Below, one piece after another: positions 1 through 9,096 of a stretch of 64,000 nt of DNA (position 1 is its first letter; every line of letters starts with the position of its first letter). The notes under the pieces are model-generated. The model did no database searches. It was not told where the DNA came from and saw only the letters and a program-made list of their open reading frames with translations. The stretch is from Tuctoria greenei (Eukaryota > Streptophyta > Magnoliopsida > Poales > Poaceae): positions 114,172,866 to 114,236,865 of the forward strand of contig JAYESD010000010.1 of the NCBI GenBank assembly GCA_036927565.1. Direction: 5' to 3'. A program made the translations under genes and the position numbers.

Positions 1-2013
1 AAGGAGTATGCGAATAGCCTCTAACCGAGCGACCGGGGCGAATGTTTCTCCAAAGTCTAGTCCTTCAACTTGTGAAAAACCCTTGGCCACAAGTCTTGCC
101 TTGTTGCGGACCACAACACCATTCTCATCTTGCTTGTTGCGGTATACCCACTTCGTACCGATGACGTTCTTGTCCTTGGGTCGCTCCTCCAATACCCAAA
201 CTTCATTGCGGGTGAAGTTGTTGAGTTCTTCTTGCATGGCCATCACCCAATTTGGATCTTGGAGTGCTTCCTCTATATGAGTGGGTTCTACACACGAAAC
301 AAAAGAGTAGTGCTCACAAAATGAGGCGACATGGCGGGAACGAGTACTTACGCCCCTTGAAGGACTTCCAATGATTTGGTCCATTGGATGCGCCTTAGAG
401 ATGCGTCCATGCCTCATAAGTGGTTGTGAGTCACTTGGCGGTGGTGAAGCTTGTTGTTCCTCTTGTGGTTGGACTTGATCATGGACTTCTTCTTGTTGTT
501 GGTGTTGTGTGGCTTGTGAATCTTGCATTGGCAATGGATCATCTTTCTCTTCCTCTTTTTCATCAACTTGAGGCATCATGGAGGTGCTGATGTTGGAACT
601 TGATGCTCCCCCTTGATCATGGCCCTCTTCAACTTCCGGCTTGATGTCTCCAATGGTCATGTTTTTCATGGCTTCTCGTAGAGGCTCATCATCTATTTCA
701 TCATGACCAAAACTCTCCTTTTGGGAGCCATTAGTCTCATCAAACTCAACATCACAACTTTCTTCAACTAGACCGGAGGTTTGGTTGAATACTCGATATG
801 CTTTTGAGTTTGATGCATAACCAAGAAAAATACCAACATCACATCTTCTTTCAAACTTACCGAGCCTTTTCTTGCGGTAGATGTAGCATTTGCACCCAAA
901 GACTCTAAAGTAGGAGATGTTGGGCTTTCTCCCAATGAGGAGCTCATATGGGGTCTTTTGGAGTAGTCGGTGAAGATAGACCCTATTTGCGGCATGGCAC
1001 GCCGTGTTGATTGCTTCGGCCCAAAACTTCTCTGACGTGCCATAGTCATCAAGCATTGCTCTTGCAAGGGTGATGAGGGTCTTGTTCTTCCTTTCAACGA
1101 CACCGTTTTGTTGGGGGGTGTATGTGGCCGAAAATTCATGCTTCACGCCTTCACGATCACACCACTCCCCAATGTTGTAGTTCTTGAACTCGGTGCCGTT
1201 GTCACTCCGGACTTTGATGATGGGAAGTTGAAATTCCCTTTGAGCACGTTTGGCAAAGGTCTTGAAAACTTCCGGAGTTTCACCCTTGTCGCCTAAAAAC
1301 AAAGTCCAAGCATATCGAGAATAATCGTCAACGATAACAAGACAATAGAAGTTACCACCAAGACTTTGATATGTGGATGGTCCGAAGAGGTCCATGTGGA
1401 GTAGTTCAAGCGGCTTGGAGGTTGACAACATTGTCTTCATTGGGTGGTGTGAAGCAACTTGCTTCCCGGCTTGACAAGCACTACAAAGCTTGTTCTTCTC
1501 AAACGTGACATCCTTCACGCCGGCCACCATCCCAAGCTTGAACGACTTCTTAAGCTTGCTCATCCCAATGTGAGCAATGCGTCGATGCCATAGCCAACCC
1601 AAGCTTGTCTTAGTGAAAAGACAAGTGGTCAAGCTAGCATCCTTGTTGGAGAAGTCCACCAAGTAAAGATGTCCATGCCGAAATCCTTTGAAGATTAGTT
1701 CTTTGCTTGATTCACTAGTTACTACAACACCATTCTTGTCAAAGGTGCACGTTAGTCCAAGATCACATAGTTGTGCAATAGAAAGTAGATTGAAACTAAG
1801 TGACTTAACATATAGTACATTAGAAATGGACAAATCATGCGAAATAGCAATTTTACCTAAACCAATTACCTTCCCCTTTGAGTTGTCACCAAAGGTGACT
1901 TGTTCATGATTATCGGGGTTCTCTATGGTGGTGAACATACCATCATTGCTGGTCATATGTTGAGTGCACCCGCTATCGAGTACCCAATGTTTTCCTCCGG
2001 CTTTGTAGTTCAC
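1..2013 (-). CDS. pol: Copia pol, N-terminal part: protease, integrase, start of reverse transcriptase
   Basis: This frame is open across the parts I translated and runs off the left edge, so it has no stop in the window. In order it shows a protease start (WVLDSGCTQHM, the DSG catalytic motif), a GAG-pre-integrase zinc region (HRRIAHIG...CSACQ, His-His-Cys-Cys), an integrase core with MDLFGP, SDNGTEF and NGVVERKN supplying the D-D-E residues, a Q- and E-rich linker, and the start of a copia RT (PNWVMAMQEEL, GTKWVYRNK, ARLVAKGF, FAPVARLEAIR). It lies in a different frame from gag. A TAG at 2016-2014 precedes GTG at 2013, so there is no upstream ATG and expression would need recoding or splicing. 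Confidence 0.88.
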   Translation of the reverse strand, partial: MNYKAGGKHWVLDSGCTQHMTSNDGMFTTIENPDNHEQVTFGDNSKGKVIGLGKIAISHDLSISNVLYVKSLSFNLLSIAQLCDLGLTCTFDKNGVVVTSESSKELIFKGFRHGHLYLVDFSNKDASLTTCLFTKTSLGWLWHRRIAHIGMSKLKKSFKLGMVAGVKDVTFEKNKLCSACQAGKQVASHHPMKTMLSTSKPLELLHMDLFGPSTYQSLGGNFYCLVIVDDYSRYAWTLFLGDKGETPEVFKTFAKRAQREFQLPIIKVRSDNGTEFKNYNIGEWCDREGVKHEFSATYTPQQNGVVERKNKTLITLARAMLDDYGTSEKFWAEAINTACHAANRVYLHRLLQKTPYELLIGRKPNISYFRVFGCKCYIYRKKRLGKFERRCDVGIFLGYASNSKAYRVFNQTSGLVEESCDVEFDETNGSQKESFGHDEIDDEPLREAMKNMTIGDIKPEVEEGHDQGGASSSNISTSMMPQVDEKEEEKDDPLPMQDSQATQHQQQEEVHDQVQPQEEQQASPPPSDSQPLMRHGRISKAHPMDQIIGSPSRGVSTRSRHVASFCEHYSFVSCVEPTHIEEALQDPNWVMAMQEELNNFTRNEVWVLEERPKDKNVIGTKWVYRNKQDENGVVVRNKARLVAKGFSQVEGLDFGETFAPVARLEAIRILL

Positions 2014-2027
2014 CTACACACATGAAG

Positions 2028-4151
2028 TTAGTTTTTGAGTTTAGGCACCCAAGCTAACTTAGGTCCTTGTATGTGTGATACAAGTGATTTTGGGACCCAA
2101 AGTTGCTTGGGGAGCTTCCCCTTCATGCCCTTAATATCTTTTCCGATGAACCTTGCCTTCACCTTGCCACCTACTTTGCTTAAGAGATAGTGATAATCAT
2201 GGAAAGTAGATTTGTAGTTTGGAGGCAATTTTGGAGAAGGACGGTTGGGAAGAGGACACTCCCTCGTGTGGTGTCCGGTGACCTCACAATGTTGGCAATA
2301 GGATCCAACTTCTTTGATGAAGCTCGCCCTAAGCTCCGGTGAGGGCACCTTTCCTTTGTTGAGCACCGGGAAGGATCCAAGTCCTCTCTTGTTGAAGCCT
2401 TTGGCTTGTTGGTAGAGGATTTCCTTGTGCTTGTCCTCCCCCTTGGAAAGTCTCACCACACTAGTGCGGAGACTTTCAATTTCGTCCATCAATTCCTTCT
2501 CCCTAAGGCTTGCTTTCAAAGGCAAAGACTTATCCAAAGTATTAGTGGCATGTGAAATAGTTGATACTTTGCCATCAAGGGTTTCCTTTTTCATGTTTTT
2601 CATTTTTAGTTCAATTGCCTCATAAGCAAGGTTAAGCATTTCATGTTTTTGAACCAAGTCATTGTGCTTTCCCAAGAGTGCTTGGTTTGCTAAGTCAAGC
2701 TCATGATGATCAAGCTTGATTTGAGCATTTTCCTCCTCGATTTGCTTGACATGTGTTTTGAGCGTGTCATGCTCTTTAAGTATGGTTACATACTTGTCAT
2801 GCAAATCGAGCTTCGCACTCTCAAGTTTAGCACAAGCTTGTTCAAGTGCTTTAACCTTGCTCTTTTCCCTTTTTATGATGACATGGTATTCATTAATCAT
2901 AGATGCTAGTTCATCAGGAGAGAGTTCATCATCATCGCTAGAATCGTCACATACCTTAGAGTTACCTTTAGCCATGAGGCACATAGGAGGTGGACGAAGA
3001 GGTGAGTTGTCTTTGTCGACGACGGCAAGGCCCGCCAAGTTTTCTTCATCTTCACTCTCTTCATCGCTTGACTCTTCATCCGTGATCCACTCATTTGCCT
3101 CGCACATGAAGACTTTTTGAGGCCCTCTTCTCTTCTTTGGAAAGAGCTTGTTTTTCTTGCCCTTGTCAAATTTCTTCTTTCCAAAGGCGCGCTTGGGTTT
3201 GACCTCTTCTTCATCTTCATCACTTTCTTCTAGCTTTCTATACTTTCCTTTGTGGTTGTCCATCCTCTTGTCGGGTCTTGGACAATCATATGATATGTGG
3301 CCTTGATCACCACAATTGTAGCATGTTTTGTTTTCATCTTTTCTTGGGAGGAAGGCTTTCTTCTTTGGATCAAAGGAGTATCCCTTCTTTGCGATTTTGG
3401 AGTTTAGACGTGAGAATTTTCTCATCATCAACGCAAGCTCATCATCGTCATCTTCGCTTGTTGCTTGCTCTTCTTCGCTTGAGCTAGGCTCAACCACTTT
3501 CTTTTTCTTGGGAGTTGTCTTCTTGGTTGAAGCCTTGAGAGCAATAGTTTTTGACGATGACTCCTCCATCATTCCAAGTACGCTCATCTCATGAGCATGA
3601 AGTTCTCCAATGAGCTCCGAGACTTCAATGTTGTCAAGTGATTCCTTTTGGAGCATTGAGTTGATAATGTTGTACTTGGGCTTAGGTAGAAGCATGAGGA
3701 TCTTGCGGTTGATAAGTCCCTTACCAAGAGAAGCAATGTCAAGTGCGTTAATCTCCTCAATGAGCACATTTAAGCGAGAAAACATTTGGTTAACATTCTC
3801 ATGAGGAAGCATTTTGAATTCATCATACTTGGATTTTAGCAAGTGATATTTGAGTTCTTTAACACGAGATGAGCCCTCATGAATTTCAATTAGACATGCC
3901 CAAATTTCACAAGCTTTCTCCTTACTAGCAATTCTAGCAAAAACATCTTGACTTATGCATTCATAGATGTCATTTCTAGCCTTAGCATCCCATTTTAGTT
4001 GATCACCAACATAATTAAGATCTCCAAATCCCGCATGGGTCGCTTCCCAAACTTCGGGAGCAATGGCCTCTAGGTAGGCACGCATGCGTGCTTTCCAATA
4101 GGCAAAGTTCTTGCCCTCGAAGATAGGAACCGAACCCCCATTCTTGGCCAT
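2028..4151 (-). CDS. gag: Copia gag polyprotein, intact, 707 aa
   Basis: This is the structural protein that packages element RNA. Residues about 1-200 match the UBN2/retrotransposon gag pattern (FEGKNFAYWKARMRAYL near the start, then LKYHLLKSKYDEFKML and LIEEINAL). A CCHC knuckle (CYNCGDQGHISYDC) lies near residue 275 and a second (CQHCEVTGHHTREC) near residue 630. Between them are acidic and lysine-rich stretches and a long Leu/Glu/Lys-rich coiled coil (about 420-560). The ATG at 4151 lies 47 bases inside the PBS, as expected for the first codon of the genomic RNA. No frameshift is present, which makes this the best-preserved large ORF in the window. The long C-terminal extension is characteristic of SIRE-like gag. 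Confidence 0.92.
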   Translation of the reverse strand: MAKNGGSVPIFEGKNFAYWKARMRAYLEAIAPEVWEATHAGFGDLNYVGDQLKWDAKARNDIYECISQDVFARIASKEKACEIWACLIEIHEGSSRVKELKYHLLKSKYDEFKMLPHENVNQMFSRLNVLIEEINALDIASLGKGLINRKILMLLPKPKYNIINSMLQKESLDNIEVSELIGELHAHEMSVLGMMEESSSKTIALKASTKKTTPKKKKVVEPSSSEEEQATSEDDDDELALMMRKFSRLNSKIAKKGYSFDPKKKAFLPRKDENKTCYNCGDQGHISYDCPRPDKRMDNHKGKYRKLEESDEDEEEVKPKRAFGKKKFDKGKKNKLFPKKRRGPQKVFMCEANEWITDEESSDEESEDEENLAGLAVVDKDNSPLRPPPMCLMAKGNSKVCDDSSDDDELSPDELASMINEYHVIIKREKSKVKALEQACAKLESAKLDLHDKYVTILKEHDTLKTHVKQIEEENAQIKLDHHELDLANQALLGKHNDLVQKHEMLNLAYEAIELKMKNMKKETLDGKVSTISHATNTLDKSLPLKASLREKELMDEIESLRTSVVRLSKGEDKHKEILYQQAKGFNKRGLGSFPVLNKGKVPSPELRASFIKEVGSYCQHCEVTGHHTRECPLPNRPSPKLPPNYKSTFHDYHYLLSKVGGKVKARFIGKDIKGMKGKLPKQLWVPKSLVSHIQGPKLAWVPKLKN

Positions 4152-4197
4152 TTAAGCTCTCTAGCGGTGAAGCTAGAATGATCCAATGAGCAACAAG

Positions 4198-4210
4198 GCT
4201 TTGATACCAA
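4198..4210 (-). other. Primer binding site of the copia element
   Basis: The minus strand reads TTGGTATCAAAGC directly inside the LTR end, one mismatch from the usual TGGTATCAGAGC complementary to the 3' end of initiator tRNA-Met. It fixes the LTR end at 4212 (minus strand ...CCTTACA). Confidence 0.88.
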
Positions 4211-4211
4211 T

Positions 4212-5588
4212 TGTAAGGATCGAAACGCCCAAGAGGGGGGGTGAATTGGGCTTTCTTTCAAATTTTAAGACAATTAAAAACTAACAACTTAAAGCCCAAT
4301 TCCCTATGCAATTAAACTATGCAATCAATGTAAATTAAAGTTGCGGAATGAAGATTGCATAAGAGTAAAAGGGAGAGGGATGCAAACGCTCAAGGGACAC
4401 GGAGTTTATCCCGTGGTTCGGTAAGATCACAAGGATCTTCCTACATCCACGTTGTGGCACCCACCGAAGGGTTTTGCCACTCCCAAGTCACCGAGACAAG
4501 GGGCTTCTTCACTATTCTTCTCCGTTCGCCAACCTTGGCAAGGTGGAGCTCAAGCCTTGTACACTTTTGGGATCCTCCGGGCTTCCACAATCCTCTTGGC
4601 AAGCTCCGGAAGTTGCACACACCAAGGGACACTCCCTTATGGCTCTCACTACACTAGAGACTCCAATCACCAAGAATGGAGGCACCCAAGCACTATCTCT
4701 AGCTAGTTCTAGCCTATCTCTTGGTGTACAAATGATGAACAATTGATGTGAAAGTGGTAGCTCTATTGCTTGAATGCTCTAGGATGTGTAGAGTATGTCT
4801 GGGCTTCAAGTCATGTCGATTTGACAGGTTGAAGGGGTATAAATAGCCAGCCTCCACGAGATAGCCGTTGGAAAAGTAGGCTGACATCACTTCTCTGCGA
4901 ACACCGGATGATCCGATGTCTCCCCTTCAGTTATCATCGGTCAAAGCCAAATTAGCTGATGTCACTGTGTCAGATATGACCGTTGTTAGACCGATGTTGA
5001 TCTGTCTTCTCATCGGATGATCCGGTGGCTCTTCCTCCAGAATTTTGCTTGATCTTGAGGCTTACTGGAGTGATCGACCGATGTGTGTAAGTCTGCACAT
5101 CGGATGATCCGGTGCTTCACTCGGTCCAATGGTATTGCAATCTGTGATGATGGACCGATGTTACTGAGCCACTCACATCGGATGATCCGGTGAGTGCATT
5201 TGTCTGAGGTCTTCTTCTTCAGTTGAACCAACTCGACCGATGTGTGTCAACCCAAAGACCATCGGATGATCCGGTGTGTTCAACTTGTTGACTTCGAGTT
5301 GTTTTGAGTTGTTCTTTTGGAATTTGAACTTGTGACCTCTTTGACACTTGTTTGAAATGTTGTTTTGATTGTCTTCAAGCATTGAGTGATATCAAGTTAG
5401 AGCTTTCACTTCTTGTCTTCATATGATTTGATTTGATCTCATTCGTTGATTTTATATGGGTCTCCAATGTAATTTTGATTTCATTTGATTGAGTGTTATT
5501 GAGACCTTGCATTCACAAATTCATTAGTAATATCGAATGGTTGTCATTAATCACCGAAACCGTACCTCATGGGGCCTAGATGCTTTCA
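4212..5588 (-). repeat. 5' LTR of the copia element (1377 bp)
   Basis: On the minus strand the LTR begins TGAAAGCATCTAGG and ends CCTTACA, giving TG...CA ends. The 5588 boundary is set where homology to the Tat/Athila 3' UTR (compare 18412 onward) starts. The minus strand carries the TATA-like TATTTATA near 4835. Five short imperfect palindromes (CATCGGATGATCCGGTG) lie in the right half and are listed separately. Confidence 0.82.
4902..5276. repeat. Five spaced 17-bp imperfect palindromes in the copia LTR
   Basis: Copies of CATCGGATGATCCGGTG start at 5011, 5098, 5176 and 5260, and a variant CACCGGATGATCCGATG starts at 4902. Spacing is 78 to 109 bases. Several copies are preceded by a GACCGATGT...-type half-unit, so the array is a degenerate tandem repeat of about 80-90 bp with a palindromic core. 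Function is not evident from the sequence; U3 regulatory repeats are one possibility. Confidence 0.85.
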
Positions 5589-6193
5589 TTCATACTTAGT
5601 ACTCTCTCAAAATTTATTGCATAAAAAGGGAGTAGAAGACATGGCTACAAGAAAAAAGAAAATGCATGCTTATATCATGAGCATGAGAAGAAAAAAAGTA
5701 GCCATGTTTCATCCCGACAAAACAAGAGAGTCTACTCAAAAAGGAGTCATCTCAAATATCCACATCCACTCCATGCCATCACACATGCACAAGTCTTGAG
5801 TCAAATTGTTTTGAATTGATCTCTCCTAAGGCTTGCTCTTTTGACTTAGCAATATTATGTGTTGCAAATATGACTACTATATTCCCTACCAAGCTCCACA
5901 TACAATCCTTATGTAGAGGCAGGATGAATTTAGGCAAAATGCCTTGGTGAGGATATATTTCCACTACAATAAAAGGAGAGACCAATAGAATCAAATTGAG
6001 ATACTTAAAATCTAAATTGAACTCTCCTTAATTTGAGTGGAACTTGATTTCTTGGGTATGTGTGCTCCATTTGCTGTTCTATCTTTCAACCACCCATGAA
6101 TAGGAGATGGCATAAGCTCCATAATGACTTGAGATGGGTGAACTACCATGCCAATTTGTGCAATACCAGGTGACATATTTGGTTGTGCACAAC
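5589..6193 (+). mobile_element. 3' untranslated region of a Tat/Athila-type Ty3/gypsy element (left part)
   Basis: The sequence (…AAAAAGGGAGTAGAAGACATGG..., ...CTTGCTCTTTTGACTTAGC..., ...ATGCCTTGGTGAGG...) is clearly homologous to 18412-18900 and more distantly to 62380-62900, which lies between the third ORF and the PPT of the Athila-type element at 55-64 kb. It is non-coding. It is interrupted on the left by the copia LTR and on the right by the CACTA-like element, and resumes at 8442. Confidence 0.75.
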
Positions 6194-6348
6194 CATTACA
6201 TAAGAAAGGCTCGTCTGAGACGGGCCCTAACGAAGAAGGGAGACGAAGAAACTGAGTGTATCTGTCATCGCATCTCGCATTACGTTGTCAATAGAGACGT
6301 GCTTACGGCGTGTCGCTGTTGTTTGATTTGTAAAGGAACACCAGAGGC

Positions 6349-6524
6349 GAAGAGACAAGGGAGATAAATGCAATACGCACTACAACAAAGAGAGACACAC
6401 GTTAGGTAAAAGAGCGTCTTCCATTGTCAAAGAAACGAAGAGACGAGGGAGATAAATGCGAGACGCGCTATAACAAAGAGAGACACATGTTACGCTAAAG
6501 CGCGTCTTCCATTGTCCAAAGAGA
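6349..6524. repeat. 88-bp tandem duplication in a subterminal region
   Basis: Two adjacent copies start with GAAGAGAC(A/G)AGGGAGATAAATGC at 6349 and 6437 and both end near GCGTCTTCCATTGTC. Each contains the hairpin-forming pair of ACGCGCT-like and AGCGCGTCT-like arms. This is typical subterminal repeat organisation of CACTA-like elements. Confidence 0.8.
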
Positions 6525-6794
6525 GATGTGTGGCACGAGGTCTGCGGAGACCTTAATTTCGGCGGCGTGGTGCAGAGATGCGTGCGACGTCCGTGCATGA
6601 CCTTTTGTTTCCCCAAGGTGGTATCGATGCGTCCCATCGTTCCATCAATGCGCTAAAAACCAACCCCTCCATCGTCGACTCCGCGCACACCTTATTTAAG
6701 ACGCGCCATCACCCGTGATTTCTCCACAAGCGCATCGCTCACTTTGAATCCTCTTCTTTTCTTTTTCTTCTCCGCGCCGAGGACCCACCACCAC

Positions 6795-7255
6795 CATAGC
6801 CGACCTTCTGCCGCCAAGCCCTCCGAGGGAGCCACCGTGCAAGAAACTGTGTTGCAGTTCCCCCGAGAGGATCAACACCGAGCAGCGCCTCCTTATGGCG
6901 CAAGAGGAGTACAACAATATGTCTCGTGCCATGAGTTCCTTGGGTCATGGTACCCTTCCCCAATTTACTAGAATATACCATCGGGCACTACCTCTTCGCC
7001 CTCACGAGGGTGGCCGATCGTCTTCACATTCTGTTTGACACGATGGCCCAAGTGCTTGGCCTCGAGGGCCACAGAAACCTGGTGGAGGCGACGGAGAGCA
7101 ACCTCGTTCTCAGGGTTGCACCACAGGTGTAGCCAGTGCAGCCAGAGCAGTCAGTGCTGCCAACCCAGGCTCCTGTTGCATCAGCGCCTGAGTTGCCGCT
7201 GGAGGAGGAGGAGGAGGAGGAGGATCCGGAGGAGGATGAGGAGGAGGAGGAGTAG
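6795..7255 (+). pseudogene. Broken copy of the small proline-rich/acidic-tail gene family
   Basis: Aligned by eye with the gene at 7673, the start codon context CCACCATGGCC has become CCACCATAGCC (6795-6797), so the ATG is lost. The proline/basic N-terminus (PPSPPREPPCKK) is followed by a frame change near 6955, then the family core (YLFALTRVADRLHILFDTMAQVLGLEG), an in-frame TAG near 7130, and a C-terminal run of Glu and Asp ending at the stop at 7253. The 3' flank (TTGTTGTTTTTAGTTGC..., then ATTGTTAATGAATG) resembles the 3' flank of the second copy. It encodes the same core as the minus-strand pseudogenes at 49.1-49.7 and 52.8-53.4 kb. Function unknown. Confidence 0.6.
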
Positions 7256-7672
7256 GATTTAGTTTTTCTTTGTTGTTTTTAGTTGCTTCTGCTTTGTAAA
7301 TATTGTTAATGAATGAAATCTATCTTTGTTCATCTATGTGATTGAATATTATCTTGTGTGTTCTTCAACTGTGTGAATGAATGAATGTGTGGTGTGTTCA
7401 TCGTGTTCCTCAGGTATCATAAGGAAGGATTTGATCATTTTCTGGACAAGTGAATGACTTAGTTATCAAGTGAATGTGCTCTAAGTTCGGTGATGTCTGA
7501 TATCAACAGTGAACCAAAGCAAAATGGAGAAAATCACGAAGCTAAAGGTGACGTGTGGTATTGGAGACGCGCTCTTTCTAAAAGCGTGTCTCCATTTTGC
7601 TTCTCCGCACAAACATATAAGGCACCATCAGTCTCTTCTCTTCGTTCATCTTCTCTACACAAACAAGCCACC

Positions 7673-7957
7673 ATGGCCAACGTTCCGCTGCCAAGCCCAC
7701 CGAGGGAGTCTCCCCGCAAGAAACAGTGTTGCCGCTCCCTCGAGAGGCTCAGTAAAGAGCTGCTTGAAATGTTGTTCGACAGGCTGTTCGACCGGTTCCA
7801 GAGGCTACTCGAGACGATGGCTGAGGTGCTCGGTGCCGAGGGCCGCTGTATCCTGGTGGCAGCGATGCTAAGGAACCTCGGTCGCGAGTTTGCACCGTTG
7901 GATATGAACCAGCTGGAGCAACCGGTGGAACAACCGGAGGAGGAGGAGGGAGAGTAG
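7673..7957 (+). CDS. Small gene of unknown function inside the CACTA-like element (94 aa)
   Basis: The start is the ATG at 7673 in a good plant context (ACCATGGCC), with a TATA-like box ACATATAAGG about 55 bp upstream and no introns. The 94-aa product has a basic proline-rich N-terminus (PLPSPPRESPRKK), a helical core (LFDRFQRLLETMAEVLGAEG) and an acidic tail (QPEEEEGE). It is the only unbroken member of the family in this window. The core matches GFVAGRLNALYETTGEVAG in the 49 kb copy. The reading frame also extends upstream to 7490, but that part lies before the TATA box and is probably not coding. No enzymatic motif is visible; nuclear or coiled-coil roles would be guesses. Confidence 0.55.
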   Translation: MANVPLPSPPRESPRKKQCCRSLERLSKELLEMLFDRLFDRFQRLLETMAEVLGAEGRCILVAAMLRNLGREFAPLDMNQLEQPVEQPEEEEGE

Positions 7958-8441
7958 TAGGATTTAGGTTTTCTTCTGTTGTTTTATAGTGGATGTTGTT
8001 TATATTTTCTTGTGTCTTGTACTTTTTTCTTATGTTTTGTAATATATTTGTTAATAAATGAATGTGTTACTATGTTCATCCATGTGATGAATATTTTGCG
8101 TGTTCAACTGTGAATGAATGAATTAATCATTCAGCGACGAGTTCATGTCTGTTTGTAAGAGAAGACAAAGGAGACGAGCTTTCTGTAAAGTACGTCTCAC
8201 TTCTATCGCTAATAGGAGACGCACTTTTTTAGAAGGGCGTCTCCCATTAGCCGGAGAGAAGGCGTGTCTTGGATACCTTCTTAACTAAGACGTGTTGTAT
8301 TGTAACGCGTCTCCTTGAACGTTCAACCAAGCCATGTCAGGTCCTCGCTAAAGCGGGCTCGTCTCGCTTAACCTTATCAGAGATGTTCTCCTTTGAGCGT
8401 GTTGCCCATCATTGTCTCCTATTTTGGTTTCTTACGTAGTA

Positions 8442-8536
8442 TACTTTTGAAAAATAGAATATAGTAGCAACTTCTGATCATCAACCTAAAGTCTTGACTT
8501 TGCTTGGGACGAGCAAAGGATAAGCTTGGGGGAGTT
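8442..8536 (+). mobile_element. End of Tat/Athila-type 3' UTR with polypurine tract
   Basis: The UTR resumes after the CACTA-like element and ends in GGACGAGCAAAGGATAAGC, then TTGGGGGAGTT, directly before TGTTGATGG. The same arrangement (GGACGGGCAAAGGACTAAG, then TGTGGGGGAGTT, then TGTTGACGG) occurs at 63008-63045. The purine run at 8526-8536 is the plus-strand primer site for a 3' LTR. Confidence 0.78.
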
Positions 8537-8915
8537 TGTTGATGGCTGTTATATACCAATTTCACCCGTCAATATAACTCAATTATGTGAAGGAAATATC
8601 ATTTCTTGCACATCACCTTTCTATTTAACCTATTTCAACTTTTCTTTGGAGAAAGTAGTGCATGCACGTATTTTATGCAGAATTGAAGTGAAACAAGGGG
8701 ATGGATCCTATAAAATATCATTCTAGCCAATCAAGCGATGACATGTGGCACCACATGGATCAAATGGCCCATAAATAGAAGTATCCGAGGCCATCCGACA
8801 GTGTAGCACCAAAATCAGTCAAAGGGACCCACCTGGAAGTCACTCCGATGAAGGATACAGGAAATGGTCCAACTTTCTGTTCGGTCCCCTAAACGGATCT
8901 CACTAGACGTATGTA
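8537..8915 (+). repeat. Partial LTR of a Tat/Athila-type element
   Basis: It starts TGTTGATGGCTG after the polypurine tract. The segment CAAGCGATGACATGTGGCACC...ATGGATCAAATGGCCC matches the LTRs at 55260 and 63235, so it is a related LTR family. Homology fades near 8915, where coding sequence of an internal ORF begins, so the LTR is truncated and fused to the inside of another copy. Confidence 0.65.
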
Positions 8916-8917
8916 AG

Positions 8918-9096
8918 AGCTTGAAGTGAGAACGGGTGACATCTACAACACTCTTCAAGGGCATGTCCACGGTACCCAAGACTGGCAACAATATGGACGC
9001 TCAATTCACCAACTTCAACTCCACGCTACAACAACAACAAGCCGATCTTGCGACATACTTCCGTCATGAAGGGTTCAACCCTCACCACGGAGGTGA
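8918..9096 (+). pseudogene. C-terminal fragment of the third ORF of a Tat/Athila-type element
   Basis: The frame beginning GAG CTT GAA GTG AGA gives VRTGDIYNTLQGHVHG and DWQQ. After a one-base shift near 8991 it gives MDAQFTNFNSTLQQQQADLA and then YFRHEGFNPHHGGE and a stop at 9094-9096. A Gln-rich coiled-coil end followed by a purine run and a long 3' UTR is the layout seen downstream of pol in the element at 55-64 kb (third ORF 60609-61434). Everything 5' of this fragment is missing. Confidence 0.5.

Larger units (their letters stand above)
1..5588 (-). mobile_element. SIRE-type Ty1/copia retrotransposon, 3' part off the left edge
   Basis: The order on the minus strand is LTR (5588-4212), PBS (4210-4198), gag (4151-2028), then protease, integrase and the start of reverse transcriptase to base 1. 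Integrase before RT defines Ty1/copia. The long gag with a C-terminal coiled-coil extension and two zinc knuckles, and the start of the LTR (TGAAAGCATCTAGGCCCC on the minus strand), suggest the SIRE/Maximus lineage. The rest of RT, RNase H and the 3' LTR lie outside the window, so no target duplication can be checked. To the right the element abuts sequence homologous to a Tat/Athila 3' untranslated region, so it inserted into that older element. Confidence 0.9.
6194..8441. mobile_element. Non-autonomous CACTA-like element carrying two copies of a gene
   Basis: The left end reads CATTACATAAGAAA and the reverse complement of the right end reads TACTACGTAAGAAA, a degenerate CACTAC-type terminal inverted repeat. 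The flanks rejoin Tat/Athila 3' UTR sequence (…CAGGTGACATATTTGG / TAGAATATAGTAGC…, compare 62930-62990). Possible 3-bp duplications are AAC and TAC, so not exact. Subterminal zones are full of GAGACG/CGTCTC motifs in both orientations, often as hairpins. No transposase is encoded. Two tandem copies of a small gene (6795-7255 and 7673-7957) fill the interior. It could instead be another TIR-transposon type, because the termini are decayed. Confidence 0.6.

Noticed and set aside
768..1139. Minus-strand ORF of 123 codons
   Set aside because: It is an alternative frame of the copia integrase region; the true pol frame runs through it and off the window edge.
4441..4746. Overlapping ORFs in the copia LTR (4355-4746)
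   Set aside because: They lie in U5/R of the LTR, on both strands, without conserved motifs.
4902..5276. Spaced repeats considered as a CRISPR-like array
   Set aside because: Only five degenerate copies with related spacers inside an LTR of a plant genome; it is an LTR repeat.
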